Positions 25,628-33,246 of a stretch of 47,924 bases of DNA are shown here, piece after piece. The DNA is from Thermoleophilia bacterium (GTDB lineage Bacteria > Actinomycetota > Thermoleophilia > Gaiellales > JAICJC01). Every line of letters starts with the position of its first letter. Positions within the stretch are counted from its first letter, which is position 1. The notes beneath the pieces were generated by a model. The model was not told the origin of the DNA, did no database searches, and was given only the letters and a program-made list of their open reading frames with translations. The stretch spans positions 1-47,924 of the forward strand of contig JAICJM010000006.1 of NCBI GenBank assembly GCA_025928435.1. The letters run 5' to 3'. Position numbers and translations under genes: made by a program.

Positions 25628-26226
25628 CCCAGGTCGGGGCTCGCAAGGCTCGCGAGCTCCTCGTGGCTCCAGGCGAGCGCGCCCGAGCGCAGGTCGGCGG
25701 CGACGGCGTCCACCCACTCCAGCTCGGCGGCGACCACGGCGCGCTGGTACTCCGACTCGATCAGCGTCACCCGGGGCAGGTGGGCGTACTCGCCCAGCTC
25801 GCGGTCGAGCTCGGCCACGCGCTCCCGCAGCGCCGCCGACCTGCGCTCGAGCAGCGCCAGCAGGTCGCGCGGGCCGAGCAGCATCGCGAACGACAGCGCG
25901 GCCGGGAACCGCGGGAACTCGTTGCGCGGCGAGGCCAGCATGTCCTCGAGCCACTCCCGGCCCTGGCGGCGGCCGTCGTCGGTGAGCTCGTAGACCGTCC
26001 GCTCGGGGAAGCTCTGGTCGCGCTCCGTGTGCCTGACCGCGACCAGACCGGCCCGCTCGAGCCGCCCAATGGTCTTGTAGAGGCTGGCGCGCTGGCCCAC
26101 GTTCACGACCGCGTCCTTGCCCCACAGCCGGATCAGACGCTGCAAGCCGTAGGGGTGGAGTGGGCCCACCTCGAGCAGGCTGAGCACGGCCAGGGCGAGC
26201 GGGGATGGGGGCGTACGGTCGGGCAT
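25624..26226 (-). CDS. PadR-family transcriptional regulator
   Basis: This protein of about 200 residues has the PadR winged helix at the N-terminus (ALAVLSLLEVGPLHPYGLQ, then ASLYKTIGRLERAGLV) and a C-terminal helical region (about 90-190) for dimerisation, as in the AphA/PadR VirR-like class. The ATG at 26226 gives the standard PadR start. An ATG at 26241 is also possible. Starts further upstream fall above the predicted promoter. It is divergent from the gene at 26319, and the shared spacer carries overlapping promoters and a CTAGTT repeat that is a good candidate operator. Its stop codon shares CTAG with the ABC-F gene. Confidence 0.88.
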
Positions 26227-26254
26227 CGCTGGACGGATCATAGTGGTGCGATCG

Positions 26255-26283
26255 GATCTAGTTTGACCCATCCTAGTTGCAAA
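26255..26283 (-). promoter_or_regulatory. Promoter of the PadR gene
   Basis: On the minus strand TTGCAA (26283-26278) and TAGATC (26260-26255) are separated by 17 nt. Transcription would begin near 26248, leaving a very short leader. It overlaps the plus-strand promoter at 26263-26291. Confidence 0.45.
26258..26278. promoter_or_regulatory. Candidate PadR operator (direct CTAGTT repeats)
   Basis: CTAGTT occurs at 26258-26263 and again at 26273-26278. It lies between and across both divergent promoters, so a protein bound here would block both. Assignment to PadR is inferred from position. Confidence 0.4.
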
Positions 26284-26291
26284 GATACTAT
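26263..26291 (+). promoter_or_regulatory. Promoter of the gene at 26319
   Basis: TTGACC and TACTAT are separated by exactly 17 nt, a near-consensus housekeeping promoter. The start would be near 26298, giving a leader of about 20 nt with an AGGGAGA SD before the ATG. Confidence 0.65.
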
Positions 26292-26318
26292 CGACCTTCA
26301 CCGACGAGGGAGACCATC

Positions 26319-26747
26319 ATGACCACCGAGAAGATCCGCGCCCACAACGACTCGATCCGCCGCACCGGCGCCTGGACGACGGCCCGCCGGTTGGAAGTCC
26401 GGGCATCGGGCGCGAGCGTCGTGCTCGACCTGCTGCTGCCGGAGATCGAGGACGGCGACATCGAGATCGCGCTCGACCTCAACCGCAGCTCGCTCAAGCT
26501 GCTCGTCCCTGACGGCGCCATTGTCGACGCCGACGAGCTGCGTCGGGTCGGTCGCGGCCGGGTGAAGGACTGGACCGGGACGCCCGCGGAGGGCGGCCGC
26601 CGGATCCGGATCGCCGGCGAGATCCGCGACTCCGAGGTGCGGGTGAACCGCGGCGGCGTCGCGATCCTGGAGACGATGCTCACGCGCGAGGGCCGCAGGC
26701 ACGTCGGCGACGCGCACGACCAGGGCCGGCTCGGGACGCCGGCGTAG
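26319..26747 (+). CDS. Hypothetical protein, probable PadR-controlled gene
   Basis: This 142-residue soluble protein has a strong SD (AGGGAGA, 7 nt before the ATG). The central part alternates hydrophobic and charged residues (VVLDLLLPEI, IEIALDLNRSSLKLLVPDG, IVDADEL). This suggests a right-handed beta-repeat fold like the C-terminal domain found in LiaF/DUF1707 proteins, but there is no membrane segment. I cannot name a function. The near-consensus promoter with repeats shared by the divergent PadR gene suggests a regulated stress response protein. Confidence 0.75.
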   Translation: MTTEKIRAHNDSIRRTGAWTTARRLEVRASGASVVLDLLLPEIEDGDIEIALDLNRSSLKLLVPDGAIVDADELRRVGRGRVKDWTGTPAEGGRRIRIAGEIRDSEVRVNRGGVAILETMLTREGRRHVGDAHDQGRLGTPA

Positions 26748-26751
26748 GTCG

Positions 26752-27213
26752 TCACCCGGGGAGGGCGCGCTCCATCCAGACCGCCGCGAGCGGGTTGCCG
26801 TTGTAGTCGGCGATCGGCTCGTAGCCGGCACTGCGATAGAGCGCGCCCGCCTCGGCCATCGCCGCCATCGTGTCGAGCCGGGCGGTGCGGCAGCCCAGCT
26901 CGACGGCCCCGCGCTCGAGCTCCCCGAGCAGCGTCCGCCCCAGGCCGCGGCCCCGCGCTCGCGGCGCGACGTACATGCGCTTGATCTCCGCCACACCCGG
27001 GCCGATGACCCGCACCGCGCCGCAGGCGACCGGCTCGTCGCCGTCGAACGCGACCAGCAGCAGCCCTCGGGGCGGCTCGAGCTCGGCCGGCGCGGGGCCG
27101 GGATACTGCGCGTGGTCGAACGGGGCGCCCAGGCGGCGCTCGATCTCGCCCATGTACTCCGCCATCAGGACCAGCGCCGGATCGGCGTCGGCCGGCACGC
27201 GCCGCACGTCCAT
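26752..27213 (-). CDS. GNAT-family N-acetyltransferase
   Basis: This 153-residue protein has a GNAT fold. VACGAVRVIGPGVAEIKRMYV forms the central strands. RARGRGLGRTLL (about 90-101) is the acetyl-CoA pyrophosphate-binding loop of the R/Q-x-x-G-x-G/A type, and the C-terminal strand ends in YNGNPLAAVWMER. It transfers an acetyl group from acetyl-CoA to an unknown amine. It ends 4 nt from the convergent gene at 26319-26747 and starts 20 nt after the HD-GYP stop, so it may share that transcript or have its own. Confidence 0.87.
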   Translation of the reverse strand: MDVRRVPADADPALVLMAEYMGEIERRLGAPFDHAQYPGPAPAELEPPRGLLLVAFDGDEPVACGAVRVIGPGVAEIKRMYVAPRARGRGLGRTLLGELERGAVELGCRTARLDTMAAMAEAGALYRSAGYEPIADYNGNPLAAVWMERALPG

Positions 27214-27233
27214 CCGCGGATGCTACCGACGGG

Positions 27234-29279
27234 TCAGACGGGCTCGGAGACGACCTCGATGAGCGCGGCGGCCACCTCGGGATCGAAGTGCGTCCCGGCG
27301 CAGCGGCGCAGCTCCTCGACGGCGTCGGCGACGGGCATCGCGGCCCGGTAGACGCGGTCGGAGGTCATCGCGTGGAAGGCGTCGCAGGCCAGGATGATCC
27401 GGGCGCCGATCGGAATCTCGTCGGCCTCGAGGCCGTGCGGGTAGCCGCTGCCGTCCCAGTGCTCGTGGCAGGCGACGACGAGCCTGCGCGCGCCGTCGAG
27501 CGCCGGCACCGGCTCCATGATCTTCGCCCCCAGCTCGGGGTGGCGACGCATCACGGCCCACTCCTCGACCGTGAGCGGCCCGGGCTTCGTCAGGATGGCC
27601 GCCGGGATCCCGATCTTGCCGACGTCGTGCAGCGCCGCGGCGACCGTGATGTCACGGAGCTCCGAGCCCGCCACGGCCAGCCGCCGGGCGACGCCCGTCG
27701 TCAGGCCGACGAGCGCCTGCGCGTGGTCGCTCGTGTACTCGTCCTTCGTGCCGAGGGCGGTCCCGAGGGCCGCCACGGTGGCCAGGAACGACTCCTCGAG
27801 CTCCGCATAGAGGGTGCGGTTGACCATCGCCAGAAGCGCCTGGTCGGCGATCCCGAGCAGCATCGTCTCGTCGCGGCGGTCGGGCGCACCCCGCCTGCCC
27901 CCGCGCTGCACCACGATCGCGGCCCGGTTCGCCGCCCGCTCGCCGACGGGGACAACGGCGAACGTCGTGCCCGGCCCCACGGCGTCGAGGTGCACCGCCA
28001 GTGCGCCGGCCCGGTCCGGCGGGCAGACCGTGACTGCGCGCGTCTCGAGGTTGCCGGCGAACAGCTCGTCGTCGACGGTGACGGTCGCCTCCGTCAGCCG
28101 CCGCACCTCGGCGGGGGTGTACCCGGAGTGCGCCGCCAGGCTGATCTGCGAGCCGGAGCGCAGCCAGACCGAGATCGCGGCCGACTCGACCAGCCGGTCG
28201 ACGGCCCGCGCGAGCATCTCGGCGACCGCGTCGACGCTGCCCTGGAGCGCAAGCGCCGCGCCCAGGTCGAGCAGCGCCTCGGACACCTCCGCCGCCTCGC
28301 GCATGCCGGCGTAGAGGCGCACGTTCTCGCAGGCGGCGGCCGCCTTGCCGGCCACGACCTCGAGCACGTGCAGGTCGGTGTCGTCGAACTGGTCGAGGCC
28401 CAGCTTGGAGAGCACGATCGCGCCGATCGGCTCGCCGTCGGCGAGCATCGGCGCCACGATCATCGACTCGTCGATCGGGTCGCTCCCGGGCACGTCGACG
28501 GCGTAGTCGTCGACGGATGCGTCCGGGATCCGGCGGGCCCGGGCGTCGACCACCGCGCGGCCGGCGACGCCCTCCCCGACGCGGCACACGAGGTCGGCGG
28601 TGCGGTCGTCCTCGTACTCGGCGATGACGCCGTCGTGGGCGACGGGCACGACGACGTCGCGCGCGTCGGAGAGCAGGTAGAAGCGGCAGGCGTGGTGGTC
28701 GATCAGCGTCATCAGCTCCGTGACGACCGCCTGGCCGACCTCGCGCTCGCTGCGCGCCCGGGCCAGCCGCACCGAGAGCGAGTGCAGCATCTCGAGGTGC
28801 TCCAGCGGGCGCATGGCGGCGCCGTTTCGGCGCACCGGGGCGGAGGCGGCGGGCGCCGCCAGACCGGCGGCCGCTCCGGCCGCGATCAGCTCGGCGGCGG
28901 CCAGCTCGGCGGCGGAGAACTCGTGGGCGGAGCGCACGGACCCCACCAGCGTCCCGAGCCGCTCCCCGCCCACCTCGATGGGGGCGACGACGACGGCGTA
29001 GCGGCCGTCACGCCGGCCGGTGCAGCCCTCGGGGCACTCGGACAGGATCGACGCGATCCGGGCGGCGCCCAGCCGGTGCGGGCGCAGGCCCTGGCGCTCC
29101 CACCGGGCGATGACCATGGCGGGCGGGCCACCGGCGGCCAGGATCCAGGCGGCGTCGAGGCCGAGGAGCTCGCCGAGCACGCGGCACGCGGTCACGTCGC
29201 CCTCGGCCGTCTCCCCGTCGATCGCCTCGTGCCGCGCAGCGGCCAGCGCAACGGTCAAGGAGGTGCCCACTTCGCCCAT
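27234..29279 (-). CDS. GAF-sensor HD-GYP domain phosphodiesterase
   Basis: This protein of about 681 residues has three GAF-like domains (about 10-150, 165-315 and 325-475) and a C-terminal HD-GYP domain (about 490-675). The HD motif is HDVGKIGIP and the GYP motif DGSGYPHGL. HD-GYP proteins hydrolyse cyclic di-GMP. Here the usual HHE between the motifs reads CHE (ACHEHWDGSGYP), so one metal ligand may differ. CDAFHAMTSDRVYR completes the active-site region. The ATG at 29279 is preferred over one 39 nt upstream because the latter adds only a basic tail and nears the hairpin at 29325. It has no membrane segments. Confidence 0.9.
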   Translation of the reverse strand: MGEVGTSLTVALAAARHEAIDGETAEGDVTACRVLGELLGLDAAWILAAGGPPAMVIARWERQGLRPHRLGAARIASILSECPEGCTGRRDGRYAVVVAPIEVGGERLGTLVGSVRSAHEFSAAELAAAELIAAGAAAGLAAPAASAPVRRNGAAMRPLEHLEMLHSLSVRLARARSEREVGQAVVTELMTLIDHHACRFYLLSDARDVVVPVAHDGVIAEYEDDRTADLVCRVGEGVAGRAVVDARARRIPDASVDDYAVDVPGSDPIDESMIVAPMLADGEPIGAIVLSKLGLDQFDDTDLHVLEVVAGKAAAACENVRLYAGMREAAEVSEALLDLGAALALQGSVDAVAEMLARAVDRLVESAAISVWLRSGSQISLAAHSGYTPAEVRRLTEATVTVDDELFAGNLETRAVTVCPPDRAGALAVHLDAVGPGTTFAVVPVGERAANRAAIVVQRGGRRGAPDRRDETMLLGIADQALLAMVNRTLYAELEESFLATVAALGTALGTKDEYTSDHAQALVGLTTGVARRLAVAGSELRDITVAAALHDVGKIGIPAAILTKPGPLTVEEWAVMRRHPELGAKIMEPVPALDGARRLVVACHEHWDGSGYPHGLEADEIPIGARIILACDAFHAMTSDRVYRAAMPVADAVEELRRCAGTHFDPEVAAALIEVVSEPV

Positions 29280-29324
29280 GAGCCGAGAGCCTAACCGCGG
29301 TGCCCGTCCCGCCACCATCCCCGC

Positions 29325-29342
29325 AACGCGGTATTCCGCGTT
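29325..29342. terminator. Hairpin after the Pit gene
   Basis: AACGCGG and CCGCGTT pair around a TATT loop. It lies in the gap of about 90 bp between the pit stop (29368) and the start of the HD-GYP gene, both on the minus strand. No T-tract follows, so termination would be weak. Confidence 0.4.
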
Positions 29343-29367
29343 CCCACTTTCTGGAGATCCGAGGGCG

Positions 29368-30369
29368 CTAGAAGATCAGGCTGAGCACGGCGTAGAGGAT
29401 GGCGGCCACACCCGCCGCAGCGGGGATCGTGAGCAGCCACGCGCCGACGATGTCCGCCGCGACGCCCCAGCGCACCGCCGACATCTTGGTGGTCGCGCCG
29501 GCGCCCATCACCGACCCGGAGATCACGTGCGTCGTCGAGACCGGGAACCCGTACCTGGTCGCCACCGTGTAGAGCACGCCGCTTGCCGTCACCTGGGCGG
29601 CGAAGCCCTGCGGCGGGCGCAGCTTGAAGATGCGCGTGCCCATGGTGCGCATGATCCGCCAGCCGCCGATGTAGGTGCCGGCTGCCATCGAGGCAGCCGC
29701 GGAGGCGATCACCCAGGTCGGGATATCCGACGGGGTGGACGTGTGGCCGGACGCGAACAGCGCGAGCGCGATCACGCCCATCGTCTTCTGGGCGTCGTTC
29801 GTGCCGTGGGCGAACGCGAGGAAGCTGCCCGACGCGATCTGGAGGATCCGGAAGCCGCGGTTGAGCGGCGCGGGCCGCACCCGCCGGAACGCCCACAGGA
29901 TCGCGATCATCAGGAGCCCGGCGATCAGGAAGCCGATGAACGGGCTGGCGATCCCGGGCCAGATCGTCTTGTTCCACAGGTTCGACCAGTCCACCGGATC
30001 GTGGCCGCCCCGCGCCAGCGCCGCCCCCAGCAGGCCGCCGATCAGGGCGTGCGTGGACGACGACGGCAGGCCCAGCCGCCAGGTGAGCAGGTTCCACACG
30101 ATGGCCCCGGCCAGCGCCGCGAAGAGCAGGTGGGCCGTCACGAAGCCCGGCTCGGTGCTGATGAGCCCGCCGCCGACGGTCTTCGCCACCTTCGTCGAGG
30201 TGAACGCGCCGAGGAAGTTCATGATCGCCGCGATCAGCACCGCCGTCCGCGGCGAGAGCGCCCGCGTCGAGACCGACGTCGCGACCGCGTTCGCCGTGTC
30301 GTGGAACCCGTTCGTGAAGTCGAAGGCAAGGGCGATCGCCACGACCACGACGAGGGCGGCGTCGCTCAA
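29368..30369 (-). CDS. pit: PiT-family inorganic phosphate transporter
   Basis: This 333-residue membrane protein has about ten helices. The duplicated PiT signatures are both present: GFHDTANAVATSVSTRALSP near residue 21 and AFAHGTNDAQKTMGV near 186. A late GFPVSTTHVISGS matches the inner SSSTHALIGG. It imports phosphate, probably as a metal-phosphate complex, with protons or cations. It overlaps the DUF47 gene by ATGA, the standard Pit/Pit-accessory pairing. Its length is at the short end of the family, as in many actinobacteria. Confidence 0.93.
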   Translation of the reverse strand: MSDAALVVVVAIALAFDFTNGFHDTANAVATSVSTRALSPRTAVLIAAIMNFLGAFTSTKVAKTVGGGLISTEPGFVTAHLLFAALAGAIVWNLLTWRLGLPSSSTHALIGGLLGAALARGGHDPVDWSNLWNKTIWPGIASPFIGFLIAGLLMIAILWAFRRVRPAPLNRGFRILQIASGSFLAFAHGTNDAQKTMGVIALALFASGHTSTPSDIPTWVIASAAASMAAGTYIGGWRIMRTMGTRIFKLRPPQGFAAQVTASGVLYTVATRYGFPVSTTHVISGSVMGAGATTKMSAVRWGVAADIVGAWLLTIPAAAGVAAILYAVLSLIF

Positions 30370-30986
30370 CGGTTTTTCAGGTAGATGCTCTCGAGCACGT
30401 GCGCGGAGCGCTCACAGCTGTCGACGGCCTGCTCGAGGTGCTCGTGGATGTCCTTCCACCGGATCACGACGAGCGGGTCGTGGCCGTCGCGGAACAGGCG
30501 GGCCGTGGCCGAGCGGACGATCCGGTCGCCCTCGTCCTCGAGCGTGTGGATGTCGACGAGCGTCTGGCTGACGTCCTTCAGGCCGTCGAGGCAGCGGATC
30601 GCGTCCGCGAGCTTGCCGACGGTCTTCAGGATCACGCCGGCCTGCTCGATCGCCTCCGGCGGCACCTCGTCGACGCCGTACAGGTTGAGCTCGTCGGCCA
30701 CCTGGTCCATGAAGTCGCAGACGTCGTCGAGGGCGGTGGCGAGGTCGTAGATGTCCTCGCCGTCGATCGGCGTCACGAAGGTCTTGTTCACGAGCTGGAC
30801 GATCTCGTGGGTGACCGCGTCGCCCTCGTGCTCGCGGTCCTTGATCTGCTCCACCAGATCGCGGCGGTCGGGGTAGTGCTCAAGGAGGTCGAGCAGGAGC
30901 TGCGCCGTCGCGACCAGGTTCTGGGCGGCCCGGTCGAACAGCGTGTAGAACTCGCGCGTCTGCGGGATCAGTCGGATCTTGGCCAT
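30366..30986 (-). CDS. DUF47/PhoU-like Pit accessory protein
   Basis: This 206-residue all-helical cytoplasmic protein is of the DUF47 (YkaA) family. Metal-binding E/DxxxD-type motifs are visible in DREHEGDAV and LEDEGDRIV, each in one of two three-helix PhoU-like repeats. Such proteins modulate Pit transport. It precedes pit and overlaps it by 4 nt, so both are made from one mRNA in fixed ratio. Confidence 0.92.
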   Translation of the reverse strand: MAKIRLIPQTREFYTLFDRAAQNLVATAQLLLDLLEHYPDRRDLVEQIKDREHEGDAVTHEIVQLVNKTFVTPIDGEDIYDLATALDDVCDFMDQVADELNLYGVDEVPPEAIEQAGVILKTVGKLADAIRCLDGLKDVSQTLVDIHTLEDEGDRIVRSATARLFRDGHDPLVVIRWKDIHEHLEQAVDSCERSAHVLESIYLKNR

Positions 30987-31010
30987 GGCGGTGGACGGTA
31001 CAGGATCGGG

Positions 31011-31421
31011 TCAGACGTGCGGGAGGTCGCGCTCGACGCCGTCTGCGCACTCCGCGTACCCGCGGCGGGCGTAGAAGTCGTGCGCCGGCCGGTTCCCGCC
31101 CTCGACCGCGATCCGCACGCGCTCGAGCCCGCGGCTGACCCCGTAGCCCTCCAGCCAGTCCAGGAGCCGGTGGCCGACGTGACGGCCGCGGTCCGCCGGC
31201 GCGACCATGACGCGGTCGACCACGAGCACCGATCCCTCGACGCGCGCCGCGGCGTATCCGGCCGGATGGCCGCCGAGCTCGGCCACGAAGACCACGTCGC
31301 CGGAGTCGCCGGGCGGGATGGCATCCGGGCCGACATCGGGCTCGCCCATGACCTCCGCGAGCAGCCGGCGCAGCGCCGCGCCGTCGCCGGCGCCGCCCTC
31401 GCGCACGACGACGTCACTCAT
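31011..31421 (-). CDS. GNAT-family N-acetyltransferase
   Basis: This 136-residue single-domain acetyltransferase has acetyl-CoA loop residues DRGRHVGHRLLDWLE (about 82-96), which fit the GNAT R-x-x-x-G-x-x-L pattern. EGGNRPAHDFYARRGY is the typical strand-helix end of the fold. The substrate is unknown. The gene lies 9 nt after the DUF4446 stop and 24 nt before the DUF47 start, all on the minus strand, so an operon with DUF4446 is likely. Confidence 0.87.
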   Translation of the reverse strand: MSDVVVREGGAGDGAALRRLLAEVMGEPDVGPDAIPPGDSGDVVFVAELGGHPAGYAAARVEGSVLVVDRVMVAPADRGRHVGHRLLDWLEGYGVSRGLERVRIAVEGGNRPAHDFYARRGYAECADGVERDLPHV

Positions 31422-31430
31422 GTCTCCGCC

Positions 31431-31907
31431 TCACGCCGTGGCCTGCTCCAGCGCCCGCATCTCCTCGGGCGAGAGCTCGACGTCGCTGAGCCCGTCACGG
31501 ATCTCCTTGACGTAGATGCGGGCATAGTCACGCCCCTGGATCGCCGACAGGATCAGGCCCGACCGGGAGGCATCCATCAGGGCGATGGTGACCGACTGCC
31601 TGCCGCCCGCACCCTCGATCGCATCGTACCGCAGCATCGAGCGCCGCTCGAGACAGCGGTCGACACGCTTGCCGATGGCCGCCGCCGCGGCCTCCATCGC
31701 CTCGGCACGGCCCTCGACGTGCTCGACCCGGGCCAGCAGCGACATCGCGTACTCCACCAGGTCGTGGCTGTCCGTGCCGACGATCAGCCGCTGCGACTTG
31801 CGGATGCGCCGCAGGGTCACCGCGAGGTAGACGACGCAGAGCAGCAGGACGGCGGACGCGGCCGCCGCGCCGATGGCGATGTCGCGTGCCTCGGCGGCGG
31901 TGGTCAC
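31431..31907 (-). CDS. DUF4446 family membrane-anchored protein
   Basis: This 158-residue protein has one N-terminal membrane helix (about 10-31), a helical middle, then the DUF4446 core (RYDAIEGAGGRQSVTIALMD, LSAIQGRDYARIYVKEI and ELSPEEMRALEQA). The family is widespread in Gram-positives, often near parB or sporulation genes, and its function is not known. Its GTG overlaps the stop of the upstream membrane-protein gene (31904-31907). Confidence 0.85.
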   Translation of the reverse strand: MTTAAEARDIAIGAAAASAVLLLCVVYLAVTLRRIRKSQRLIVGTDSHDLVEYAMSLLARVEHVEGRAEAMEAAAAAIGKRVDRCLERRSMLRYDAIEGAGGRQSVTIALMDASRSGLILSAIQGRDYARIYVKEIRDGLSDVELSPEEMRALEQATA

Positions 31908-33175
31908 GACAGCGTGAAGGCCACGGTGAAGCTCGAGACGTTGTTCGTCAGGTTCTTCTCACCGGGCACCTTCTCCGAGGTGACGGTGAGCGTGTACGGC
32001 TGGGAGTAGTTCGGCGCCGTCTGTGACGACGCGAACAGGCCGGTGAAGTGCACGGGCCCGGTCGAACCCTTGGCGATGCGTGGGATCTGCGCGTTCTTGA
32101 TGATCGCCTTGCCGCCGCCCACCGGCTTCAGCTTGAGCTGGACGTGCACGCCCACCTCGGAGAAGTTGCCGCTGTTCTTGATCGTCGCGACGAACACGAG
32201 CTGGCTGTTGCCGACGATCTCGTTGCGCGGCCCCGGCTCGAGCGTCTTGCCCGACGGAGAGGCGACGACGGAGACGACCTGGGTGCCGTGGAGGCCCTTG
32301 ACCGCGCCCGGATGGAGCGCCTGCAGCGCCTGGCCGATGCCCTTGGGGGTGACGAGGTCGAGATCGGACGTGGCCAGGAACTGCGACGTCGGCACCCCCG
32401 CGGCGCCGAGCTCCTTGAGCGCGCCGTTGGCGCCGTCGGCGAAGAAGTCGGCGTACACGTAGTCCGACGAGAGCAGCTGGCCCATGCACTGGTTGAGGTA
32501 CTGCCCGGCCGCCTGCGCGTGCTTCACCTTCCAGGCGGTGCCGAGGTTCTGCGAGAAGCACTCGAGGCCGGTGACGCGCAGCTGGAGCGCCTGCAGCAGC
32601 GCGGGCTGGTAGGGCTCGAGCTGCTTCGTCGGCTTGAGGGCCGCCGCGGTCGCCCGCACCTTGCGCATGCTCGCGAGCTCGTCGTCGATCCGTCCCTGCA
32701 TCTGCTTGACGCTCGCGCTGCGCAGGTCGAGGGTCTGGTGGAACCCCGCCGCGACGGCGTCCGACGGCTTGAGGACGGAGGTGGTCAGCGTGCCGACGTA
32801 GTCCTCGTTCGAGCTCTTGGCCGACGATCCCGAGCAGCTGCGGGCGAGCAGCACGAGCACGATGATGACCACCAGGATGCCGACCGCGAGGCCGGCGAGC
32901 CGCCGGTACTCGAGCGCCGGCAGCGACCCCGCTCCACCGCCTCCGGGCAGGCCGGGCATGCGCGGGAGCTTCGGCATCTGCGGCGGCCGTCGGCCGGCGC
33001 GCGGCGGGCGCCGTCGCCCTGCCGGCCGCGGCTGGCGCGGCCGAGCGCCGGTGTCGGCCTCCGGGGCACCGCCTCGCGTCCGCTCCTCGCCGTCGCCGGC
33101 GGGGCGGGTGATGGCGGTGTCCTGGGTTCTGCTCGGCTCCTCCCAGTCCTCGTCGAAGAAGTCGTCAGGAGGCAC
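31904..33175 (-). CDS. Membrane-anchored protein with disordered Pro/Arg-rich head and CARDB-like end
   Basis: This 423-residue protein begins with an acidic patch (DDFFDEDWEEPS), then a Pro/Arg/Gly-rich disordered cytoplasmic region (20-85) and one membrane helix (about 93-111). An extracellular helical region holds two cysteines (ECFSQNL and QCMGQLL). A beta-sandwich at about 320-423 (GNSQLVFVATIKNSGNFSEVG) resembles CARDB/DUF11-type domains. I do not recognise a named family. It is divergent from the Ser/Thr kinase gene (71 bp between starts), and its cytoplasmic head with Ser/Thr near acidic residues could be a kinase substrate, which is inference. The start is a GTG. Confidence 0.75.
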   Translation of the reverse strand: MPPDDFFDEDWEEPSRTQDTAITRPAGDGEERTRGGAPEADTGARPRQPRPAGRRRPPRAGRRPPQMPKLPRMPGLPGGGGAGSLPALEYRRLAGLAVGILVVIIVLVLLARSCSGSSAKSSNEDYVGTLTTSVLKPSDAVAAGFHQTLDLRSASVKQMQGRIDDELASMRKVRATAAALKPTKQLEPYQPALLQALQLRVTGLECFSQNLGTAWKVKHAQAAGQYLNQCMGQLLSSDYVYADFFADGANGALKELGAAGVPTSQFLATSDLDLVTPKGIGQALQALHPGAVKGLHGTQVVSVVASPSGKTLEPGPRNEIVGNSQLVFVATIKNSGNFSEVGVHVQLKLKPVGGGKAIIKNAQIPRIAKGSTGPVHFTGLFASSQTAPNYSQPYTLTVTSEKVPGEKNLTNNVSSFTVAFTLS

Positions 33176-33246
33176 GTGCGGACCCTACCACCGGGTTCGG
33201 ATGCGGAATTGGAGGAATCCAGGCGGTTCCGGCCAATCAGTGCCCC

